DNA from: Methylocystaceae bacterium
GTDB lineage: Bacteria; Pseudomonadota; Alphaproteobacteria; Rhizobiales; Beijerinckiaceae
DNA length: 48,499 nt
Direction: 5' to 3'
Assembly: GCA_014190435.1 (NCBI GenBank)
Contig: BJGJ01000011.1
Coordinates: 1-48,499, forward strand
A program made the position numbers and the translations under genes. The notes under the pieces were generated by a model that saw nothing but the letters and a program-made list of their open reading frames with translations, did not search any database and was not told the DNA's origin. Of the stretch, positions 41,578 to 48,499 are shown in pieces. Position 1 is the first letter of the stretch. Each line of letters begins with the position of its first letter.

Positions 41578-42389
41578 TTTCTTTGAACCCGGTCAAGATG
41601 AAGCGCGTTTTGCAGTGCGCTAAAGCTATCTGGGTCAATCAACGCCGAGTCAAGATCAAGGTTGGTAACTCTTGAGTCTTTCCAGACCGCTCCTGAAAAA
41701 TCCGCGCCTGATGCGTTTGCGTCGCTGAGATTAGCTTCTGTGAAATTTACATGCGCTGCATGTGCAAAACGTAAGTCCACGCTCATGAGGTTAGCCTTTT
41801 TAAAACTGGCGCCCTCAAGCCGTGTTGAGTGTAAAATAGCGCGCATTAATCCCATAGATTGATTTTTCATATCAGCGGATAGATCTGCTTCATTAAATAT
41901 AGTTTCGCGGAGGCTTGCTCCAGTTAAATCCGCTGTTAATCTTATGCTGCTAAAGTTAGCTTTATCAGCTCTAATACGCTGCATTTGCGTAGCGAATGCA
42001 TGAGCGCCTTTAAGAGAGGCGTTGGTTAGGTTGGCTTCAATCAGCCAAGCTTGATCAAGATTAGCTCCCTCTAGATTGGCGTTCTTGAGGTCTGTTTTAT
42101 TCAAGCGCGCTGCATAAAAATTACCTCCAGAAAGGTTTAGGCCAGAGAGATCTAGACCGTTGAGACTTTTCCTTGAAAAATCCAGCGGTACACCAGTTGA
42201 ATGATCGATTATCGCCTTTTCTATGTCGGCGCGCGTTATTTCTGCTTGCGAATAGGCAGGTTGTTCAAGATCGACGCCATGCAACATATCTTGTCCGAAT
42301 GTGGGATAAGATAACATCATGCTTGCTAAGACGAGCATGACGGGGAAGAAAAACATAAATTTTTTATATTTTTGAAGGTTCTTAAACAT
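41574..42389 (-). CDS. Exported pentapeptide-repeat protein
   Basis: 271 aa with an N-terminal hydrophobic segment (about 11-30, MFFFPVMLVLASMM...) acting as signal peptide. Residues about 70-245 are pentapeptide repeats A(D/N)LxX, e.g. LNGLDLSGLNLSGGNFYAA, KTDLKNANLEGANLDQAWL, ANLTNASLKGA and ANLSDANASGADFSGA, which build a right-handed quadrilateral beta helix. It should be periplasmic or surface-exposed, unlike the cytosolic gyrase-protecting type. Stop overlaps the start of the ROK kinase, so the gene is the first of pentapeptide-ROK-nadK. Function unknown. Confidence 0.8.
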   Translation of the reverse strand: MFKNLQKYKKFMFFFPVMLVLASMMLSYPTFGQDMLHGVDLEQPAYSQAEITRADIEKAIIDHSTGVPLDFSRKSLNGLDLSGLNLSGGNFYAARLNKTDLKNANLEGANLDQAWLIEANLTNASLKGAHAFATQMQRIRADKANFSSIRLTADLTGASLRETIFNEADLSADMKNQSMGLMRAILHSTRLEGASFKKANLMSVDLRFAHAAHVNFTEANLSDANASGADFSGAVWKDSRVTNLDLDSALIDPDSFSALQNALHLDRVQRK

Positions 42390-42494
42390 TAGCGCGCCTT
42401 TTCATAATAATGAGGATATTGCGGCTTCTGCGTTGACTAACCGGAACAGCGCGCTAATTCTCAAACTTGCTCCGAGCAATATAGAAATATAGTT

Positions 42495-42512
42495 TTGTTC
42501 AGAGCGGAACAA
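42495..42512. repeat. Inverted repeat upstream of the pentapeptide-repeat gene
   Basis: TTGTTC at 42495-42500 and GAACAA at 42507-42512 around AGAGCG form a perfect 6-base dyad about 110 bases before the start of the minus-strand pentapeptide-repeat gene. It could be a repressor site. The spacing does not match the alphaproteobacterial LexA direct repeat GTTC-N7-GTTC. Confidence 0.35.
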
Positions 42513-42583
42513 GTTCTTTTCTTAACAAGGAAAGATGTAGTTTTTAGATCAAAATATGTATGTAACGAAATTAGTGCGAGAAA

Positions 42584-43042
42584 TTAAAAATTGTTTTTTA
42601 AAGCCTCTAAAAAAGTTGATAGACCTTTGCGAGCGAGCGCATCTGCGCGTTCGTTCATTTCATGTCCAGAGTGTCCCTTGATCCAATGCCATTCAACTTG
42701 ATGAAGAGCCTTTGCGGCATCAAGACGTTGCCATAGCTCAATATTCTTAACCGGTTTCCGGTCTGCAGTTCGCCAGCCACGGGCCTTCCAACCTGTTATC
42801 CAGCTTGTTATCCCCCCCCGAACATATTGAGAGTCGGTATAAAGATTTATGTCGCAGGGCCGCGTCAGCGTCTCAAGAGCCATGATTGCAGCTGTAAGCT
42901 CCATTCGATTGTTGGTTGTTTGCGCCTCACCGCCGCTTAATTCTTTCTCATGAGTTCCAAATCGCAGTATCGCTCCCCACCCCCCTGGGCCGGGATTTCC
43001 TGAGCAAGCGCCGTCCGTCCAAATTGAAACTTTCTCTGTCAC
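42584..43042 (-). CDS. rnhA: Ribonuclease HI
   Basis: Degrades RNA in RNA-DNA hybrids. The 152-aa protein has all four acidic residues of the active site: [16 protein letters not shown] (D9/10), NRMELTAAI (Glu), LYTDSQYV (Asp), and [10 protein letters not shown] (Asp), plus the basic-protrusion region [16 protein letters not shown]. Its start overlaps the thrB stop by 4 bases. The order ispH-thrB-rnhA on one strand is a common alphaproteobacterial arrangement. Confidence 0.97.
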   Translation of the reverse strand: MTEKVSIWTDGACSGNPGPGGWGAILRFGTHEKELSGGEAQTTNNRMELTAAIMALETLTRPCDINLYTDSQYVRGGITSWITGWKARGWRTADRKPVKNIELWQRLDAAKALHQVEWHWIKGHSGHEMNERADALARKGLSTFLEALKNNF

Positions 43043-44004
43043 GAATTTAGACCATAATCTTTAAAGCCCGTCATTGTCTGATGAAAGCGAAGTTTGACAA
43101 GATATTCTCGTGGGTCCTTGGGACGCACTAAGGCTCCTTTTGGCACATTGAGCCAATCAACAAATCGCGTCAAAAGAAAGCGCATAGCAGCGCCTCGTAC
43201 GAGCCAAGGAAATGCTTGAATCTCATTTTCAGTTAGTTTGCGAACACTTTGGTAGGCATTAATCATCGCAACACAGCTTGCAGGTTGAAAGCGCTGGTTA
43301 CTATCGAAGCACCAAGCATTCAAGCAAATTGCAAGATCATAGGCTAAAGCATCGAAACATGCGAAGTAAAAATCAATAAATCCTGAAATATGATTTTCAA
43401 GAAAAAAAACATTATCGGGAAATAGATCTGCATGTATAACCCCAAGAGGGAGATTTTCTGGCCAATTTTGCTCTAACAAATGAAGTTCTTTTTCGACAAA
43501 TTCGCGCAGCTCTTCTGAAATTTCTGAAGCGCGCTCAGCGTAAGGAGAAAACAAAGGACGCCATGCGTTAATTGACAGTGTATTTGTACGTTTCATCTTA
43601 AAGCCAGCGCCAGCAAGATGGAGCCTTGCGAGCGCTTCTCCCAATGCAGCGCAATGCTTGGATTCTGGATGATGGATTGCATAACCATCAAGGAATGTGA
43701 CGATTGCGGCAGGACGCTCCGCTAAACGTCCAAGCGTTTCTCCGGCTTTGTTTTTTACAGGTTGAGGGCAGGATAAGCCACTCGCTGCAAGGTGTTCCAT
43801 TAATGAGAGAAAAAAAGGAAGTTCTCGCTCCTCTACACGTTTTTCATAGAGCGTGAGAATAAAGCTCCCGCTTTCTGTGTGCAGAAAATAGTTTGAGTTC
43901 TCGACGCCTTCAGCAATGCCTTTGCAGGAAAGCAATTTGCCGATTCTATAAGAGGCGAGAAAATTGATTAGATCCGAATCGTCAACTTCAGTATAAACCG
44001 CCAT
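43039..44004 (-). CDS. thrB: Homoserine kinase (APH-fold type)
   Basis: ATP-dependent phosphorylation of homoserine in threonine synthesis, cytoplasmic. 321 aa of the aminoglycoside-phosphotransferase fold: [15 protein letters not shown] (nucleotide loop), [10 protein letters not shown] (Lys), [13 protein letters not shown] (catalytic loop) and [12 protein letters not shown] (Mg-binding Asp). This is the ThrB type of alpha- and some gammaproteobacteria, not the GHMP type. Coupled to rnhA (ATGA-like 4-base overlap) and 20 bases downstream of ispH. Confidence 0.95.
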   Translation of the reverse strand: MAVYTEVDDSDLINFLASYRIGKLLSCKGIAEGVENSNYFLHTESGSFILTLYEKRVEERELPFFLSLMEHLAASGLSCPQPVKNKAGETLGRLAERPAAIVTFLDGYAIHHPESKHCAALGEALARLHLAGAGFKMKRTNTLSINAWRPLFSPYAERASEISEELREFVEKELHLLEQNWPENLPLGVIHADLFPDNVFFLENHISGFIDFYFACFDALAYDLAICLNAWCFDSNQRFQPASCVAMINAYQSVRKLTENEIQAFPWLVRGAAMRFLLTRFVDWLNVPKGALVRPKDPREYLVKLRFHQTMTGFKDYGLNS

Positions 44005-44024
44005 GGATAAGTCCGGATCCGCGG

Positions 44025-44993
44025 TTAGGCCAGCGCGCGTAGCTCTTTTGGAAGAGGAAAAGATACGCTTTCATTGGCGGTGGAAACCATTTCTACTGTG
44101 ATGTCATATCTCTCAGCAAACGCGTCCATGATTTCCTCAACGAGGACTTCTGGCGCGGAGGCGCCGGCAGTAATGCCAAGGGAGGTGATCGAGCCAAAAA
44201 TTGACCAGTCAATTTCACCGCGTCCTTGAACTAATTGGGCAGGGGCACCAGCGCGTTCAGCCACTTCACGTAATCTCTGAGAGTTAGAAGAATTTGGCGA
44301 GCCGACGACAATTACTGCATCAACATGCGGGGCGACTTCTTTAACTGCAGCTTGACGATTTGTCGTTGCATAACAAATGTCCTCTTTATGTGGCCCTACA
44401 ATAAGCGGGAAACGACGGGTTAATGCGCTCACTATTTCCCTAGAGTCGTCAAGAGAAAGCGTAGTCTGAGTCACATAGGCCAAGTTACTTTCATCTTCGA
44501 GTTTTAATTTTTCAATATCCTCAAGGGACTCAACGAGTATTACTACCCCCTCTGGTAATTGGCCCATTGTGCCAACAACTTCTGGGTGTCCTGAATGGCC
44601 TACGAGCAGAATTCGTCGACCGCGACGCCAATGTATTTCCGCTTCTCTATGCACTTTGGTGACGAGCGGACAGGTCGCATCAATCGCCAGCAAATTCCGT
44701 GCGCTTGCTTGGGCTGAAACAGATTTTGCGACGCCATGGGCAGAAAAAATGACTGGGGCGGTTGTCTCTGGAATTTCTTCGAGTTCTTCGACAAAAATAG
44801 CCCCTTTGCCTTTCAATGACTCTACAACATACCGATTGTGCACAATTTCATGGCGCACATAGACAGGAGGGCCATATTTTGCCAGAGCGCGCTCTACTGC
44901 ATCAATGGCGCGCACAACGCCGGCGCAGAAGCCGCGAGGCGAGCATAATAAAATTTTTAGCGGCGGGAGGGCGCGACGAGTTTGAAGATCCAT
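44025..44993 (-). CDS. ispH: 4-hydroxy-3-methylbut-2-enyl diphosphate reductase
   Basis: Last step of the MEP isoprenoid pathway, a 4Fe-4S enzyme. The three cluster cysteines are in [15 protein letters not shown] (the Cys of FCAG), [12 protein letters not shown] and [11 protein letters not shown]. Further marks are [10 protein letters not shown], the substrate Glu/Thr region AYVTQTTLS and [10 protein letters not shown]. The frame extends to a TTG at 45089, adding 32 Ser/Ala-rich residues. I prefer the ATG at 44993 ([14 protein letters not shown]), closer to the usual N-terminus, though neither start has a strong ribosome site. First gene of ispH-thrB-rnhA. Confidence 0.94.
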   Translation of the reverse strand: MDLQTRRALPPLKILLCSPRGFCAGVVRAIDAVERALAKYGPPVYVRHEIVHNRYVVESLKGKGAIFVEELEEIPETTAPVIFSAHGVAKSVSAQASARNLLAIDATCPLVTKVHREAEIHWRRGRRILLVGHSGHPEVVGTMGQLPEGVVILVESLEDIEKLKLEDESNLAYVTQTTLSLDDSREIVSALTRRFPLIVGPHKEDICYATTNRQAAVKEVAPHVDAVIVVGSPNSSNSQRLREVAERAGAPAQLVQGRGEIDWSIFGSITSLGITAGASAPEVLVEEIMDAFAERYDITVEMVSTANESVSFPLPKELRALA

Positions 44994-45248
44994 CTTTACG
45001 CTTTCGGCAAGAGCAGCCTCCGCAGAGCTAAAGGCTGAGCTGGGCTGGGTACTTTCGCAACTGATGTCGCGCGGCTGCAGCTCTGTCAAGTTGCTCAGGG
45101 GGGCTAGCGGACTCGGCGTTTGGATTTAGTTCATTTAGTCTCTTCTAAACGCCGAGAGTCCCAAGGCCTCAAGCATTGAAATGGTCAGTTGATTCGTCGA
45201 GCCGCCCACTACGTATTTTGGCAAGTGAATTTTGTAAGGGGGATAAAA

Positions 45249-46169
45249 ATGGCAGATATCAATATGCTTCTTTCAACGGCTCAAGAGGGCCGGTTGGCTT
45301 CAAATCTTGCACAGCGGTTTAACCTAAGTGAGGAAGAGATTAATAAATCTATTCAAGCTCTTGGATTAGCGCTTGCCTATGGGATGGACCGCGCAGTTGA
45401 GCAGCCCCAGCATTTTGAAAAATTGGTTCAATGCCTCTGTGTCTCTTCCAATTGTTGCGCCCATGATCACAGCGAAGCCGCATATAGCGCTGATTCACTA
45501 GCCCGGGGACAAACGGCCATTCTCAGTCTTTTTGGCTCCGAGGCGCAAACAAATGAAATTTTGCAAGTGACTTCTCGGCAGAGCGGCGTGTCAACGCAGA
45601 TTCTTCGTCAGTTATTGCCAATTATTGCTTCAGTTTTATTCAGTGGGCTTTCTAAGTCGTTAAATGAGCAGGGACTTGGCGGGTTGCTGTCCAAACTCAT
45701 CAACTCTGGGACGCTCGGTGGGCTCCTTGAGCAATTGGCTGGAGGACAGCTCTCGCGAGGAAGCAACTCAAACAAAGACCTGGATGATCTCCTTGGACAG
45801 GTGCTGGGCGGGAACGCGCACTCTCAGGGGTCTCCGCCAATTTCGCCACCTCGGACTGAAAAGCCCCAAGGCGATGCGCCGCTTGGCGGCCTCCTTGGTG
45901 GTCTGTTGAACTCTATCTTGGGGAAGAAGCGGTCAACTCCCGGCAATTTTAATCGCGACATCGAGACGAGCCGTACGGGCCCTATCGATCCTTTGGGCAG
46001 GGACGGGGGAAAGCCCACTTCAGAAATAGGGAGAGAGTTTGATCAGGCGCAATTGGAGCAAGCGCTTGAGAAAGTCAAGCAATCACTCCAAATTGACGGC
46101 GCCAGTCCGCAGAATAGGGAGAGCACGACGGATCTAGATAAGCTGTTGGGTCAGCTATTTGGTCGCTAA
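45249..46169 (+). CDS. DUF937-domain protein with an N-proximal Cys/His cluster
   Basis: 306 aa. Starts at the ATG 45249 with AAGGGGGA six bases ahead (the frame is open from 45189). The middle (about 95-190) is DUF937-like: TAILSLFGSEAQ, VTSRQSGVSTQILRQLLPIIASVLFSGL and GGLLSKLINSGTLGGLLEQL. The C-terminal half is Gly/Asn/Pro-rich, low in structure, with two DLDKLLGQ/LDDLLGQ-type motifs. Residues 62-74 hold CLCVSSNCCAHDH, a dense Cys/His group that may bind metal and is not part of DUF937 as I know it. Function unknown. Confidence 0.8.
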   Translation: MADINMLLSTAQEGRLASNLAQRFNLSEEEINKSIQALGLALAYGMDRAVEQPQHFEKLVQCLCVSSNCCAHDHSEAAYSADSLARGQTAILSLFGSEAQTNEILQVTSRQSGVSTQILRQLLPIIASVLFSGLSKSLNEQGLGGLLSKLINSGTLGGLLEQLAGGQLSRGSNSNKDLDDLLGQVLGGNAHSQGSPPISPPRTEKPQGDAPLGGLLGGLLNSILGKKRSTPGNFNRDIETSRTGPIDPLGRDGGKPTSEIGREFDQAQLEQALEKVKQSLQIDGASPQNRESTTDLDKLLGQLFGR

Positions 46170-46201
46170 ACGCGCAAAGCTCGCACAAACGCTACGCAAA
46201 G

Positions 46202-46238
46202 TACAAAAGCATTAATTTGAAAGGCTGACGCTTTTGTA
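46202..46238. repeat. 9-bp inverted repeat between the DUF937 and TerC genes
   Basis: TACAAAAGC (46202-46210) and GCTTTTGTA (46230-46238) are perfect reverse complements with a 19-base loop. The position between two convergent stop codons suggests a shared, bidirectional terminator, although no long T-run follows. A 14-base palindrome GCTAAGGCCTTAGC lies 27 bases further on (46265-46278), overlapping the TerC stop. Confidence 0.45.
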
Positions 46239-46273
46239 TAACGCTCCATGAGCAACGGATTTATGCTAAGGCC

Positions 46274-46978
46274 TTAGCTACTGCTACGCTTGCTGCGTAG
46301 AAGTTTTACAACAAAAGCGCTAATCACTACTCCGCTAGCGCCAATCACTGACAAAGAGCGTTCGAGCGCTTGATGATCTATATAATTAGTCAGGTAATTG
46401 CTCACAATTAAATCGCTAGCCATCATTTCCCCGCTAACCCAGCCCAGCAAAGCTGCCCCCGCCCAAACCAACAAAGGAAAGCGTTCGAGAGTTTTCAACA
46501 AAAAACCTGCGCCAAACATCACGATCGGCACAGATAATACTAACCCAAAAATAATTAAGTGTGCTGAACCGCGCGCAGCGCCAGCAATGGCAATAACATT
46601 ATCTAGCGACATGACTGCATCGGCCATGATGATAGACATGACGGCCCCCCATAAATTGGGCTTGGCTTTGACGTCTGAGGGTTCGGTCTCGTCAATTAAT
46701 AGTTTAATGGCGACAAGAAGTAAGAGGAGTGAGCCGGCAGCCTTCAATAACGGTACGCCCAAGAGCTCAACGACGATAAGGGTAAAAATAACGCGTAAAA
46801 TCACTCCACCGAGCGCGCCAAGGAACACTCCCCAGCGGCGCTGGTGTTGAGGCAGCTGTCGGCATGCGAGCGCTATTAGGATCGCATTATCGCCCGAGAG
46901 CAAAATATTGATCCAAATAATCTCAAAAATTTCCCAGCCTATGGCCGGGTCCTCATATATCATTTCTATTCCATTCAA
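46274..46978 (-). CDS. TerC-family (YjbE-like) membrane protein
   Basis: 234 aa with about seven hydrophobic helices. Diagnostic are IIWINILLSGDNAILIALA near the N-terminus and IIMADAVMSLDNVIAIAGAARG in the middle; both carry the (G/L)DN motif of TerC proteins. They are proposed metal exporters, several acting on manganese. No yybP-ykoY-type manganese riboswitch is recognisable upstream. The frame starts at 46978; ATG 46963 (MIYEDP) is an alternative. Convergent with the DUF937 gene. Confidence 0.88.
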   Translation of the reverse strand: MNGIEMIYEDPAIGWEIFEIIWINILLSGDNAILIALACRQLPQHQRRWGVFLGALGGVILRVIFTLIVVELLGVPLLKAAGSLLLLLVAIKLLIDETEPSDVKAKPNLWGAVMSIIMADAVMSLDNVIAIAGAARGSAHLIIFGLVLSVPIVMFGAGFLLKTLERFPLLVWAGAALLGWVSGEMMASDLIVSNYLTNYIDHQALERSLSVIGASGVVISAFVVKLLRSKRSSS

Positions 46979-47125
46979 GGCGCTCAGGATAAATTACGAT
47001 ATTTATCTTGTTCGTTAAATTAATAATGCGCGTGAAAAAAGGCCAATGACGAAAATATTTTGTAAAAAGGAGTGGTTAAGAGCCTAGTTTGTCTTGGGAA
47101 TAGAATGTTGCCTAGCGAGGGAGAG

Positions 47126-47174
47126 TCTTTTTGGCTTTTTCCAGCCGCAAAGGCTTAAATCTTTTTGGCTTTTT
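47126..47174. repeat. 15-base direct repeat in the TerC-kdsA spacer
   Basis: TCTTTTTGGCTTTTT occurs identically at 47126-47140 and 47160-47174, 34 bases apart. A third, partial copy (CTTTTGGCT) follows near 47194. On the minus strand, the strand of both flanking genes, these read as A-rich AAAAAGCCAAAAAGA tracts. AT-rich repeats may be an UP-element-like or regulatory feature of the TerC promoter, or a simple duplication. Confidence 0.5.
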
Positions 47175-47234
47175 TAGCGAAATTTGACCGAAGCTTTTGG
47201 CTGTTGTCCAAAAACAAGCAGGCAAGAGAATATT

Positions 47235-48116
47235 TTAAAAAGAGGTAACATCGCTGGGTGTTTTGTATAGTAATGCTTTCACGAGTGAGTCTTTTATCAG
47301 ACGGTCAAGAGATATTAATTGTTTGATCAATTGTGCGAGATTGTTGAGAGGGAATTGTGTAGCGCTGTCTGACAAAGCGTTTTTTGGGTTGGGGTGCGTC
47401 TCAATAAAAATGCCAGCAATTCCAACAGCAACTGCTGCTCGGGCTAGTATTGGCGTAAAACGCCGATCGCCACCGGAGCTAGAGCCAAGGGCTGTAGGGT
47501 ATTGTGAAGCGTGAGAGGCGTCAAAAATAACTGGCGCGTTTGTTTCTTTCAAAATTGAAAGAGAACGCATGTCCACAACAAGATTGTTATACCCAAAACT
47601 TGTTCCGCGTTCAGTAATGATTACTCCTCGAAATTTTTGGGTATGTGTTTTCTCTATAGCGTGAAGCATGTCTTCTGGCGCCATGAAGGGGCCTTTTTTG
47701 ATATTGACAGGCAGGCCAGTATTTGCTGCGGCGATAAGGAGATCTGTTTGCCTACTGAGTAAGGCTGGAATTTGTATAAGATCTATGTAAGGAGCGACCT
47801 TTGCGCATTGTGCGCATTCATGGACATCCGTTGTGATGGGCAGGCTCGTAAATTTCTTGATTTCCTCAAAAATGGTCAGGGCCGCCTCAAGTCCTATGCC
47901 TCGCGGGCTCTGACTGCTTGTACGATTAGCTTTATCAAATGACGCTTTAAAAATTATTTTAACTCCTAGTTGATCGCTAATTTGGGCTAATTCTTGCGCA
48001 ATCTCAATCGCCATGCCTTGGTTTTCTAGAACGCAGGGGCCAGCAATGATCGTTAGGGCGTGATCATTGCAAATTGTCGCACTTCTTGGGCCTTGTCCAA
48101 CGATAACTACCGTCAC
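47235..48116 (-). CDS. kdsA: 3-deoxy-8-phosphooctulonate synthase (Kdo-8-phosphate synthase)
   Basis: Condenses phosphoenolpyruvate with arabinose-5-phosphate to Kdo-8-phosphate, feeding the waaA reaction. The 293-aa TIM barrel shows LTIIAGPCVLEN, FKASFDKANRTS, GLEAALTIFEEIK, PITTDVHE, LIQIPALLSRQTDLL, NIKKGPFMAPEDM, TERGTSFGYNNLVVDMRS, VIFDASHASQYP and FIETHPNPKNALSD. The Asn of KANRTS (rather than a metal-binding Cys at the barrel start) suggests the metal-independent class. GTG start at 48116. Length is normal. The long upstream region has no gene seen. Confidence 0.95.
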   Translation of the reverse strand: MTVVIVGQGPRSATICNDHALTIIAGPCVLENQGMAIEIAQELAQISDQLGVKIIFKASFDKANRTSSQSPRGIGLEAALTIFEEIKKFTSLPITTDVHECAQCAKVAPYIDLIQIPALLSRQTDLLIAAANTGLPVNIKKGPFMAPEDMLHAIEKTHTQKFRGVIITERGTSFGYNNLVVDMRSLSILKETNAPVIFDASHASQYPTALGSSSGGDRRFTPILARAAVAVGIAGIFIETHPNPKNALSDSATQFPLNNLAQLIKQLISLDRLIKDSLVKALLYKTPSDVTSF

Positions 48117-48499
48117 GATCTGTCTCTCATAGCTTAATCAATTATGTAAGATTCTTGCATAAAGCAGGAAGTGGAAGGTTTTCAGATCATAGATGATACA
48201 TGCGCGACTCATTGCTGAGCTAAGATAGATGAGAATAGGAGGTGACGCGAGGACGTATTCCTTTAAAGGCAGCGAGAGAAATAATATTTAAAAGAGTCAA
48301 GGGTTAAATAAACAACAGGCAAGGCGTAAGGAGCAATAATTTTTATGCTTTTCCGCCAAGAACTAGGATTATTATAATTTAAGCGACCTGTTAAATCGTT
48401 TCTTATTCCTGATAAGCTGGTTTTCTTGTCAATACTTTTGACGCCGCTTTTGGTGTATAGTCTTTAAAAAACTCTGCCAGAACATAACAATAAATTGCT
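48117..48499. other. AT-rich intergenic region at the window end
   Basis: 383 bases in which I see no gene. AAGGAG (48330-48335) is followed by an ATG at 48345 that opens only 10 codons before TAA. Promoter-like pieces (TTGACG near 48437-48442, TATAGT near 48455) are spaced too closely to make a standard promoter. The region probably contains the kdsA promoter on the minus strand and the 5' region of a gene beyond the window. Confidence 0.4.

Noticed and set aside
42495-42516. LexA (SOS) box before the pentapeptide-repeat gene
   Set aside because: The alphaproteobacterial LexA site is GTTC-N7-GTTC; here the arms are inverted with N6, and the next GTTC is 12 bases away.
46979-47234. Possible manganese (yybP-ykoY) or glycine riboswitch before TerC
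   Set aside because: GGGAGAG and GCCGCAAAGGC pieces are on the plus strand, while TerC and kdsA are on the minus strand, and the conserved aptamer core is not present.
48330-48377. AAGGAG followed by an ATG as a gene start near the window end
   Set aside because: The frame closes after 10 codons; no evidence of a leader peptide with regulatory codons.

Overview
The window looks like chromosomal DNA of an alphaproteobacterium of the order Hyphomicrobiales (Rhizobiales), of moderate GC by eye. The basis is gene content: a very large two-TM coiled-coil protein of the Growth Pole Ring (GPR)/TipN type, DUF2093, DUF4170 and DUF3108 families, a glnB-glnA pair, ETF-ubiquinone oxidoreductase, a GCS2-type gshA, APH-type homoserine kinase, and a WaaA N-terminus of the kind I recall from methylobacterial/Beijerinckia-like relatives. 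The genus cannot be fixed by eye.

Layout. 1-6.9 kb: the 3' end of recN, then a minus-strand aromatic/histidine amino-acid run (chorismate mutase, hisC, tyrC), a divergent plus-strand SHMT paralogue, and minus-strand glnB-glnA. 7-17.7 kb: housekeeping and small envelope genes (sulfurtransferase, YkgJ-type Fe-S protein, DUF3108, DUF1190-like, a 37-aa membrane peptide with its own terminator, a LuxR-type regulator lacking its phospho-acceptor, YdcF, ETF-QO, ubiA, rsmE, a small porin-like protein). 17.7-20.5 kb: gshA, a TPR lipoprotein and rpsU. 20.7-24.6 kb: a metal-uptake operon (60-aa membrane ORF, znuC, znuB, znuA, COG0523 GTPase) behind a Zur-like operator. 24.6-25.8 kb: an IS630 element whose transposase carries a nonsense codon. 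25.9-29.6 kb: cysQ-like phosphatase, DUF4170, waaA, lpxK, DUF2093 (lipid A/Kdo assembly). 29.6-39.6 kb: a more accessory block with an orphan DGQHR protein, an orphan solute-binding protein, the 1756-aa GPR-like protein, a secreted beta-rich protein and a degenerate HpcH/HpaI-type protein. 39.7-42.4 kb: nadK, a ROK sugar kinase and a secreted pentapeptide-repeat protein. 42.6-45 kb: rnhA-thrB-ispH. 45.2-48.1 kb: a DUF937 protein, a TerC-family membrane protein and kdsA.

Connections. kdsA, waaA and lpxK belong to one Kdo2-lipid A pathway. The znuCBA-GTPase cluster reads as import plus intracellular delivery of zinc under one repressor. glnB sits upstream of the synthetase that the PII cascade controls. 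The strongest candidates for new biology are the orphan DGQHR protein, the isolated 37-aa membrane peptide next to a pseudo-receiver regulator, the 60-aa ORF directly behind the Zur-like site, the non-canonical waaA start, the unusual SHMT paralogue, and the GPR neighbourhood. I found no CRISPR array, no rRNA or tRNA gene, and no multi-gene defence island.
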